Both the position numbers and the translations under genes were made by a program. A stretch of DNA of 64,000 nucleotides from VRUE01 sp963764365 (GTDB lineage Bacteria > Actinomycetota > Thermoleophilia > Solirubrobacterales > 70-9), in contig CAVXSI010000010.1 of NCBI GenBank assembly GCA_963764365.1, positions 1 to 64,000 on the forward strand, written 5' to 3'. Within the stretch, counting starts at the first letter, position 1. Every line of letters begins with the position of its first letter. Shown one piece after another: positions 40,616 to 47,175 of the stretch. The notes beneath the pieces were generated by a model. It was not told the DNA's origin. It did not search any database and saw nothing but the letters and a program-made list of their open reading frames with translations.

Positions 40616-41077
40616 ATGAGAGCGAAGGGGTGGAGCTGCGGTGGTCTGCTCGCGGGGCTCGCGATCGGCGGTGCGCTGCTCGCCGGCTGCGGCGGAGGCG
40701 GGGGGTCCTCGACGGCCTCGGCGATGGGGGAGGCCGAATTCGTCGCCGCCGCGGACGCGATCTGCGAACGCGCCGACAAGCGGATCGAGGCGGCCGCGGG
40801 CAAGCTCCTCGGCCCCGGCGAGCCCACCGACCGGCAGTTCGAGAAGTTCGCGACCGCCGCGGTCGTTCCCTACACCCAGCAGATCATCGACGGCATCGAA
40901 GGGCTGACGCCGCCGAGCAGCCTGGTCGGCACCGTCGCCGAGATGACCGCCGAGGCGCAGTCGGTCGCCGACCGGCTGAAGGCCGAACCGGCGGGACTCG
41001 CCGGATCCGAGGATCCGTTCACCGAGGTCAGCCAGCTCGCCAGGCAGGCCGGCCTCGACGCCTGCGCCGCCGAATGA
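40616..41077 (+). CDS. small lipoprotein
   Basis: 153 aa from ATG 40616 with SD GAGAGGAGG. Signal sequence with lipobox LAGC (about residues 22-25), then a Gly/Ser linker and a helical mature domain beginning FVAAADAICERADKRIEAAAG with a second Cys near the C-terminus. Such small helical lipoproteins are common in this group and have no known function. Divergent from the kinase operon, 182 nt away, and followed 32 nt later by a membrane protein. Confidence 0.8.
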   Translation: MRAKGWSCGGLLAGLAIGGALLAGCGGGGGSSTASAMGEAEFVAAADAICERADKRIEAAAGKLLGPGEPTDRQFEKFATAAVVPYTQQIIDGIEGLTPPSSLVGTVAEMTAEAQSVADRLKAEPAGLAGSEDPFTEVSQLARQAGLDACAAE

Positions 41078-41109
41078 GCGGCTGAAACCGACGAAAGGAA
41101 GGCACTCGC

Positions 41110-41757
41110 ATGCGAACCAGCATCTACCAGCGCGCCCTCGCGATCTCCGGGATCCTCTTCGCGGTCCTGGTCGTGGCGGCGTTTCTGATCACCAGCGACC
41201 AGGTCGACGAGAGCGCCTCGGTCGCCAAGGCATTCGCCTACTGGAGCGACCACAGGACCGCCGAGATCGTCTCGGCGCTGCTCCTCCACACGGCGACGGT
41301 GGCGCTCGTCTTCTTCGGCGCCGGGCTGCGCTCGGTCCTGCGCGGCGGAGAGGGGGAGGAGGCGAACTACTCGGTTGTCGCCTTCGGCGGCGCGGTGTTC
41401 GCGGCGGTCGGCTTCTCGATCGCGGCACTGCTCTCGCTGGCGACGGCGACGGCCGCCGATCAGGGCAGCCGGACCGCCGTCTACACGCTGAACCAGCTCG
41501 GTGCCGTGGACTGGGTCCCGTTCACCGCGGGCCTCTGCGTGATGATGCTCGCGGTCGGCATCGGCGGTCTGCGAACGCTCAGCCTGCCGCGGTCTCTGTC
41601 CTGGGTCGCGATCGCGCTGGGGGTCGCGTTTCTCACCCCGTTCGGATGGTTCGGGTTCCTGGTCCTCCCGTTCTGGGTGCTCGCTGCGAGCCTGGTTCTC
41701 TTGCGTGGGGAGCGCGCCCGGCGCACCCGAGCAGTCGCGGTGGGTCGTCCCGCCTGA
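41110..41757 (+). CDS. integral membrane protein, about six helices
   Basis: 215 aa from ATG 41110 with GAAAGGA upstream. Hydrophobic helices at roughly 10-28, 52-72, 88-112, 136-152, 160-176 and 180-198, charged ends inside. Resembles DUF4386-like or conserved actinobacterial membrane proteins of unknown role. Probably in one operon with the lipoprotein before it. Last gene before repeat copy 6. Confidence 0.75.
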   Translation: MRTSIYQRALAISGILFAVLVVAAFLITSDQVDESASVAKAFAYWSDHRTAEIVSALLLHTATVALVFFGAGLRSVLRGGEGEEANYSVVAFGGAVFAAVGFSIAALLSLATATAADQGSRTAVYTLNQLGAVDWVPFTAGLCVMMLAVGIGGLRTLSLPRSLSWVAIALGVAFLTPFGWFGFLVLPFWVLAASLVLLRGERARRTRAVAVGRPA

Positions 41758-41841
41758 ATCGACTCAGCCGCCGCGTTGTCCGAGGCCCCGGCGCACCTCG
41801 TCGGGGCCTCGCTCAACCCGGGCGCTCTTCTCCGCCGGACG

Positions 41842-41899
41842 AAAGCGAGAGCAGATCGCCATCGAGCCGAGCCACCCGGTTCGCCTTGTGTTCCGCTGG
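41842..41899 (+). repeat. 58-nt intergenic repeat, copy 6
   Basis: AAAGCGAGA at positions 1-9 and GGTTCGCCTTGTGTTCC, CGCTGG at the right; one G is lost from the following G-run (GGGGTACC). The middle has drifted most (AGCCGAGCCACCC in place of CGCGCCGCG), but the spacing is still exactly 58. It lies in a 280-nt gap between two plus-strand genes; nothing else is seen there. Confidence 0.7.
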
Positions 41900-42037
41900 G
41901 GTACCAAACTTCCGGGTTCAAACCACAGTCCCGTCGGGGGAGCCGGGGCGTCGCGCGGCCGACTTGGCATCGAGGCGCCGGTGGTGGTCGAGAGTCGGGG
42001 CTAAAGGCGAGCGCCCTGGGCGGCCGACAGAGGGGCG

Positions 42038-43252
42038 ATGGCGCACCACCACAATCACTTCTTCAAGAGCGACGACTTCGAGTTCACGACCGAGATCCTG
42101 CTCGGCTCGGCGGCTTTCGACGCGGCCGATGCTGGGGAGGTGCTGGCGACCGTCGCCGAGGTCAAGGACGGCGACTTCGACAGCTGGTGCGAGGCCTGGA
42201 CGGCCACCTCGACCCGGGTCGAGGAGGAGGCCGCCGCGGCCGAGGAAGCCGGCCACCGGGTCACCGCCTTCGGCCGTCACCTGCGCGCCTCCAACTACTG
42301 GTTCGCCGTCGCCTTCTTCGTGCTCGGCACCAAGGACGGCACGGTGGAGGACTACCATCGCCTTTGGCGCCGCCACCGCGACTGCTTCGAGCGAGCGGCA
42401 GCCCTTGCCCCGACTCCCTGGGAGCGGGTCGAGATCCCTTACGAGGACGCCGTGCTCGAGGGCTGGCTCTTCCGCGGCCGGCCGGCCGCGGAGCGAGCGC
42501 CGCTGCTGATCCTCAACAACGGATCCGACGGCACCGTCACCGACATGTGGGTGATGGGAGCGGCTGCCGGCGTCGCCCGCGGCTACAACTGCCTCACCTT
42601 CGACGGCCCCGGCCAGGGCCAGGCCCTGCACGAGCAGGGCCTCTACTTCCGCGCTGATTGGGAGGCGGTGGTGACCCCGGTCGTCGACTGGGCGCTCGCC
42701 CGACCCGACGTCGACCCGGAGCGGATCGCGCTGATGGGCGTCAGCCAGGGCGGCTACTGGGTGCCTCGGGCGCTCGCCTTCGAGCCCCGGATCGCCGCCG
42801 GGATCGCCGACCCCGGCGTGGTCGACGTCAGCCGGGCGGTCCTCAACCACACCTCGAAGTCGATGCAGAAGCTGGTGGCGAACGGTGAAAAGGAGAAGTT
42901 CGACAAGGAGGTCCGCCTCGGCGAGCGCTTCTCGAAGACGATCCGCTTCACGATGAAGTTCCGCACTTTCCCCTACGGCACCGAATCGGCCTACGAGATG
43001 TGCAAGGCGGCCATGGAGATGCAGATCGACGAGAAGACCGCGCGGCGGATCGAGTGCCCGCTGCTCGTCGCCGACCCCGAGAACGAGCAGTTCTGGCCAG
43101 GGGAACCGGCCGAGCTGGCAGCCCGGGTCGGCGAGCGAGGGACCCTGATGCCCTTCACCGCCGCAGAGGGCGCCGACGGTCACTGCGAGCCGAAGGCCCC
43201 GGTCCTGCGCGCAGAGCGCTTTTTCGACTGGCTCGACGAGACGCTCGGCTGA
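42038..43252 (+). CDS. FrsA-like alpha/beta hydrolase
   Basis: 404 aa from ATG 42038 (MAHHHNHFFKSDDFEF). N-terminal helical cap of about 125 residues, then the hydrolase core: LLILNNGSDGT, LTFDGPGQGQALHEQG, nucleophile elbow GVSQGGYW with Ser236, Asp in VADPENEQFWPG and His in GADGHCEPKA. This is the DUF1100/FrsA layout shared with 2,6-dihydroxypseudooxynicotine hydrolase and related C-C hydrolases or esterases. The His run at the N-terminus may bind metal. A single-gene module between repeat copies 6 and 7. Confidence 0.85.
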   Translation: MAHHHNHFFKSDDFEFTTEILLGSAAFDAADAGEVLATVAEVKDGDFDSWCEAWTATSTRVEEEAAAAEEAGHRVTAFGRHLRASNYWFAVAFFVLGTKDGTVEDYHRLWRRHRDCFERAAALAPTPWERVEIPYEDAVLEGWLFRGRPAAERAPLLILNNGSDGTVTDMWVMGAAAGVARGYNCLTFDGPGQGQALHEQGLYFRADWEAVVTPVVDWALARPDVDPERIALMGVSQGGYWVPRALAFEPRIAAGIADPGVVDVSRAVLNHTSKSMQKLVANGEKEKFDKEVRLGERFSKTIRFTMKFRTFPYGTESAYEMCKAAMEMQIDEKTARRIECPLLVADPENEQFWPGEPAELAARVGERGTLMPFTAAEGADGHCEPKAPVLRAERFFDWLDETLG

Positions 43253-43301
43253 GCGGCCTGCCCGCGGTCCGTGCTGCGAAGTTCGTGTGGTGTTCCGCTG
43301 G
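43244..43301 (+). repeat. 58-nt intergenic repeat, degenerate copy 7
   Basis: Only the right part is well kept: TTCG, six changed bases, then GTTCCGCTGGGGG and CACC. The 5' half does not match and overlaps the stop codon of the FrsA-like gene. Included because the 13-base match and the position fit the series. Confidence 0.45.
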
Positions 43302-43332
43302 GGGCACCGATCGATCCCGCGCTGAGCTCGCG

Positions 43333-43557
43333 TCAGGTCCCGGCACGTGCCTCGTCGTCGCGCCCGTCGCTCAACCTGACGCTGACTACGTGGTCTGGCT
43401 TCACGCCGATCCGCTCTCCGGTGGCAACCGCGGTCAGCCAGGCGAATCTGGAGCTGCCCGACCTCGCCGCATCCGAGAGCTCCTTCTCGACCTCGTCGAG
43501 CGAGCCCTCGACGCCGAGGACATCGCCGTTGACCATCCTGATTTCCGCGTGGCTCAC
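43333..43557 (-). CDS. small hypothetical protein, 74 aa
   Basis: Read from GTG 43557 (the frame is open above it). Compact alpha/beta pattern: HAEIRMVNGDVLGVEG, helix LDEVEKELSDAARSG, then FAWLTAVATGERIGVKPDHVVSVRL, acidic-basic tail. It looks like a single beta-sheet domain protein with a positively conserved look, and I believe homologues are widespread in the same class, but no function is known to me. Confidence 0.55.
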   Translation of the reverse strand: MSHAEIRMVNGDVLGVEGSLDEVEKELSDAARSGSSRFAWLTAVATGERIGVKPDHVVSVRLSDGRDDEARAGT

Positions 43558-43598
43558 GCCTTCACGCCAGACATATCCCGGTTTCCGGCCCCATTCTC

Positions 43599-43970
43599 CT
43601 AGTCGTCCTGCTTGACGTCGGGACCGGGAGTTGCCGCGACGACCAGGTCGAGCCGGTCGCGGACGGCGGCTACCGCGGAGCTCGAGGTCCTGCAGGCAAG
43701 CGCGACGGTGCGGTTCGGCGCCGCCGGCGCGCGGCCGATCTCGAACTCGATCAGGGCAGTGCGTCGGAGGCGAGCCAGATCCTCGCGGGAGACCGTCTCC
43801 GGAGCAGCCTCGATCGCAGCCTCCCCGGCCCGAGCCCTGCTGCACGAAAGGCAGTAGATGAGGCGGTCTTCCTGCACCCAGGTCGCCGGCAGCTTCGTCG
43901 GCTCGCCGTCGATACGCCCGACCGATACCTCGCACCGGGCGCAGCTCCATCTGACCGCACCCGGTTTCAT
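43599..43970 (-). CDS. hypothetical protein with Cys pairs
   Basis: 123 aa from ATG 43970. Four Cys in two pairs (CARC at about residue 10-13 and CLSC at about 40-43) would make one zinc ribbon in the first 45 residues; the rest is helical with an LARLRRTALIEFEI segment. Possibly a zinc-binding regulatory or nucleic-acid protein. It starts 4 nt after the stop of the helicase, so the two are probably co-transcribed. Confidence 0.6.
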   Translation of the reverse strand: MKPGAVRWSCARCEVSVGRIDGEPTKLPATWVQEDRLIYCLSCSRARAGEAAIEAAPETVSREDLARLRRTALIEFEIGRAPAAPNRTVALACRTSSSAVAAVRDRLDLVVAATPGPDVKQDD

Positions 43971-43974
43971 GGCG

Positions 43975-45165
43975 TCAGGCCGCGACCTTGCCGCGCCGGC
44001 CGCGGTTGCGGCGCCGGCGTCGTCTGGGCTTGGCGGGGTCCGCCGCCTGGCGGCGGGGCTCCCCGCCGCCGAGCCCGTGCTCGAGCCCGAGGCTGGCGCC
44101 GATGCGCCGCATCTCCTCGGTCTGGTCGGAGAGGACGAAGCTGATGCCGGTGCCGGTGCGACCGGCCCGGCCGGTGCGGCCGACCCGGTGCACGTAGGAC
44201 TCGCGGTCGGCGGGGGCGTCGTAGTTGATCACCCGGGCGACGTCGGGGACGTCGATCCCGCGCGCCGCCACGTCGGTGGCGACCAGGGTCATGACCTCGC
44301 CGCGCTCAAAGCGCGCCAGCGCCTGCTCGCGCTGGCGCTGGCTTTTGTTGCCGTGCATCGCGACCGCCTCGACGTTCTGGCTGCGCAGCCGCTTGACCAG
44401 GCGGTCGGCGCCGCGCTTGGTGCGCACGAAGACCAGCGAGCGCCCGGCGTCCTGCTCGCCGAGGTGCTCGACCAGCCGCCCGAGCTTGGCGTCCTGGGAG
44501 TCGACCGCGACGAAGCGGTGCTCGATCTGGGCCTCGCTGTGCGGGGGCTCGGCGTGGGTGTGGGAGCGGGCGCCCTCGGTGTAGGCGGCGGCGAGGCTGC
44601 CGGTGGCGCCCGCCAGGGTCGCCGAGAAAAACAGCGTCTGGCGCTCGGCCGGGGTGCGGGAGACGAGCCGGTCGACGGCGGGCCGGAAGCCCATGTCGAG
44701 CATCCGGTCGGCCTCGTCGAGGACCAGCACCCCGACCCGCCCCAGCGAGACCGCGCCGCGGCCGATCAGGTCCTCGAGCCGCCCGGGGGTGGCGACGAGG
44801 ATGTCGGCGCGCCCGGCGGCCTTGATCTGCGGGCCGAAGCCGACGCCGCCGTAGACGGCGGCGATGCGCAGCGCCCGCGCCCGCGCCAGCGGCTCGAGCT
44901 CGTCGACGATCTGGCCGGCGAGCTCGCGGGTCGGCGCCAGGACCAGGGCCCGCGGGCCCTTGCCGCCGGGCTCGATCAGGTCGACCAGGGGGACGCCGAA
45001 GGCCAGCGTCTTGCCCGAGCCGGTCGGCGACTGGACGAGCAGGTCGTGGCCGGCGAGCGCGTCGCGGATGACCATCTCTTGGATAGGGAAGGGTCGGTCG
45101 ATCGAGCGCGCGTTGAGCGCATCGACGACCGGCCGGGAAGTGCCGAGGTCGGCAAAGGAAGTAAT
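43975..45165 (-). CDS. DEAD-box RNA helicase
   Basis: 396 aa if started at ATT 45165, which has AGGAGA 7 nt before it. From there the product begins ITSFADLG and includes the Q motif (FPIQ) about residue 29. The first ATG (45075) would delete that motif. Motifs: SPTGSGKT, APTRELAGQ, TPGRLEDL, VLDEADRMLD, FFSATLAG, VATDVAARGIDV, YVHRVGRTGRAG. The tail is Arg-rich (RRRRRRNRGRRG), as in RhlE-like helicases that bind ribosomal or structured RNA. A cold-shock gene is near, which fits RNA unfolding at low temperature. Confidence 0.9.
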   Translation of the reverse strand: MTSFADLGTSRPVVDALNARSIDRPFPIQEMVIRDALAGHDLLVQSPTGSGKTLAFGVPLVDLIEPGGKGPRALVLAPTRELAGQIVDELEPLARARALRIAAVYGGVGFGPQIKAAGRADILVATPGRLEDLIGRGAVSLGRVGVLVLDEADRMLDMGFRPAVDRLVSRTPAERQTLFFSATLAGATGSLAAAYTEGARSHTHAEPPHSEAQIEHRFVAVDSQDAKLGRLVEHLGEQDAGRSLVFVRTKRGADRLVKRLRSQNVEAVAMHGNKSQRQREQALARFERGEVMTLVATDVAARGIDVPDVARVINYDAPADRESYVHRVGRTGRAGRTGTGISFVLSDQTEEMRRIGASLGLEHGLGGGEPRRQAADPAKPRRRRRRNRGRRGKVAA

Positions 45166-45346
45166 CGGTTTTCTCCTGCTGTGTTTGAACGTCTGGGGAG
45201 ATCCTGCGGCCCCAAGGCGCCATCGGCACGCGGAGGAAACGGAACCTCTCGGGCGGCGAATCGGCCAAACCCGACACCTGCACGGTAGCAGCCGGGGGGA
45301 AGATCGCCGGGCGAATCGCCGCCCTGAGCACGACCCGGCGAGCGTC

Positions 45347-45592
45347 TCAGGGGAAGACCGGGGCGAAGAACAGGCGCTGATCTTCCCAGTCGGGCACGGC
45401 GCGATCCATTGCGCGCCAGAGGTCCTCCGGGGCGACGTCGCTGATGATGATCGAGTTGCCGCCGCCCTGTCGCAGCTTGGCCCCCTCGTCGAGGTTCAGC
45501 TCGCGGGCGAGAGCGGTGAGCGCCTTGTCCACCGCTGCGCACCCGGCCTCGGTGTCGAGCGCGGCCGGACGGCAGTAGATGAAGGTGAGCAC
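45347..45592 (-). CDS. hypothetical protein, 81 aa
   Basis: From GTG 45592. Begins LTFIYCRPAALDTEAGCAAVDKAL and contains KLRQGGGNSIIISDVAPEDLWRAMDRAV; a small alpha/beta protein with no recognised family. It lies between the helicase and cold-shock genes on the same strand, so it may be part of that expression unit. Confidence 0.55.
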   Translation of the reverse strand: MLTFIYCRPAALDTEAGCAAVDKALTALARELNLDEGAKLRQGGGNSIIISDVAPEDLWRAMDRAVPDWEDQRLFFAPVFP

Positions 45593-45755
45593 GGCCAGGG
45601 GCCGATGATGTCAGACGGTGACTGCGGTCCTCGAGCGGTGCCGCAGCGCCCCGCCAGCCGGAGCCGAGCATTCCTGTGTCACGCTCGGGCCCCGGTCCGA
45701 CGGGCAGATGCCGGTCGCCGCCCCGAGGCATCGGGAACGGCGCGGAAGGACGACG

Positions 45756-45965
45756 TCAGCTGTCGAGCAGCTGCACGTTCACGGCCCTGGGGCCTTTGTC
45801 GCCCGGCTCGGAGTCGAACGACACCTTGGCTCCCTCGGCCAGCGACTTGAAGCCGTCGCCGGCGATGGCGCTGTGGTGCACGAAGAGATCCTTGCCTGCG
45901 TCGTCGGGCGTGAGAAAGCCAAAGCCCTTGTCATCGTTGAACCACTTCACGGTTCCGGTTGCCAT
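45756..45965 (-). CDS. cold-shock domain protein (CspA family)
   Basis: 69 aa from ATG 45965, with GGAGGAACTG just before it (an ATG four codons earlier lacks SD). RNP1 KGFGFLTPDD and RNP2 DLFVHHSAI are plain. Single OB-fold that binds single-stranded nucleic acid and melts RNA structure. The leader region of about 150 nt upstream could be a long cold-responsive 5' UTR, as in other csp genes, but I could not fold it. Confidence 0.95.
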   Translation of the reverse strand: MATGTVKWFNDDKGFGFLTPDDAGKDLFVHHSAIAGDGFKSLAEGAKVSFDSEPGDKGPRAVNVQLLDS

Positions 45966-46128
45966 CAGTTCCTCCACTTCGGTTTGTGTGCTGCGACGTG
46001 GAGGGTTGCCTGGGGCATCGATCTACGAACGCGGACACTCTTGGAATCGAGCGAAGCCCGATCTGAGTTCCAGACGACGGTAGCAGCCAGCCCCGAGGTG
46101 TCGTTGGCCGATGGGGTAGCCTCGTCGG

Positions 46129-46359
46129 GTGGACTTCGACTTTCGGTTCAAGGACTTGGACGGACACTGGAGGTCAGTCGGCCATTCGAAGGGAATAGAC
46201 CGAGCCGCCGCCTTCCGGGCGTTGGGCTCCGCTCCGATGCCCCCCGGCAGCTATATGTCTCGTCCGCGAGGCCGCCAGCGGCACTGGGACGTGTTCTCGC
46301 TGGACCAGGACGGAATCATCACCGCGGCGCGACAGCATCGGAAGCTGCACCGGCTCTGA
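46129..46359 (+). CDS. hypothetical protein, 76 aa
   Basis: GTG 46129 opens a basic, aromatic-rich frame (DFDFRFKDLDGHWRSVGHSKG ... WDVFSLDQDGIITAARQHRKL). No family recognised. Composition is unlike a random antisense frame and no other gene competes for the stretch. Confidence 0.45.
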   Translation: MDFDFRFKDLDGHWRSVGHSKGIDRAAAFRALGSAPMPPGSYMSRPRGRQRHWDVFSLDQDGIITAARQHRKLHRL

Positions 46360-46422
46360 CCGGAAGCGACCGCGTGCGGCGGGCGCGACGCCTCGGCCGC
46401 CCATGAGCCGACCGGCCGATCG

Positions 46423-46653
46423 TCAACGCCAATCCTCCCGCAGCGGGCCCAGGTATCGATAGGCCTCCCCGTCCCGTTCGTAGCGGTGCTGGGACCAGGG
46501 GGATCCTTCGAGCGATCTGCGGACCACAGGCTCTCCCCTGTGGTCGACCACGCAGACCGCCGGAAAGCCCTCCACTTGCTCGACGACCGGAAGCCTCTGG
46601 CCGTCGAAGGGGCCACCGACGAACTCGAAATCCCGAGAGTCCCCGGCCGCCAT
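46423..46653 (-). CDS. hypothetical protein, 76 aa
   Basis: From ATG 46653 (inside a longer open frame). FEFVGGPFDGQRLPV at the start and HRYERDGEAYRYLG near the end are a pattern I know from small phage- and actinobacterial proteins of unknown role (GGPFDG motif). No catalytic residues are evident. Confidence 0.6.
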   Translation of the reverse strand: MAAGDSRDFEFVGGPFDGQRLPVVEQVEGFPAVCVVDHRGEPVVRRSLEGSPWSQHRYERDGEAYRYLGPLREDWR

Positions 46654-46758
46654 GTCAGGCAGCGGTCGTTCTGACCCTCGCGCGCTCGACCCTCGCTTTC
46701 GCACGCTCGGGCCTCCGCTGCTCCGTCAGACGGGCCTTCGAGTGAAGCAGCGCGCCAC

Positions 46759-46995
46759 TCATTCGGATCCCCCCGCATCGGTCCCGCCCGCACCGGGGCG
46801 CGTGGAGACCAGCCGTCGCCGCGCAGCAGCGGCGGCAAGGCGCGACCTCGTTCGCGCCGCGCGTTCGCTCAGGTCGAGTCGGCGTTCGGTCGACGCAGCG
46901 GTCGCCTCGCCGGCGGCGTCGGCGTCGGCGGATTCCAGCTGGCGCCGGCTATGACGAGCCGCCGCCCTCAGAATCCGCAGGTGCGGGTCATTCAT
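46759..46995 (-). CDS. small Arg/Ala-rich helical protein
   Basis: 78 aa from ATG 46995. Helix with regular Arg, Ala, Glu (LRILRAAARHSRRQLESADADAAGEA ...), possibly a coiled coil or DNA-binding basic helix. No family recognised; composition bias makes a false call possible. Confidence 0.4.
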   Translation of the reverse strand: MNDPHLRILRAAARHSRRQLESADADAAGEATAASTERRLDLSERAARTRSRLAAAAARRRLVSTRPGAGGTDAGGSE

Positions 46996-47175
46996 CGGTC
47001 GTCCGTTCTTCGCCCCCTCGAAGCAGGTGCCGTCGATGGACGGAGGAAAGCGAGGAAGAATCCAAGGACAGCCGCATGACCAAGACTAGCGGGCGGCCAT
47101 GCTGCGCTTGACGATGCGGTTGGCGTGGCGACCCCGCCGCCGCGACCCTTGGCCGCGACGGCGGGGGCCTCCTCC

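Noticed and set aside
26459..43301. The 58-nt repeat as a tRNA or tRNA 3' end (GGTTCGACT resembles a T-loop)
   Set aside because: Most copies have C or T at the invariant A58 position, the following T-stem does not pair, and no anticodon arm or CCA end is present.
26459..43301. The 58-nt repeat as integron attC sites
   Set aside because: The RYYYAAC/GTTRRRY core sites are missing, no IntI-type integrase is seen, and genes between repeats are not uniformly oriented relative to them.
26459..43301. CRISPR-like array
   Set aside because: Copies are 0.9-4.7 kb apart with whole genes between them, and there are no cas genes.
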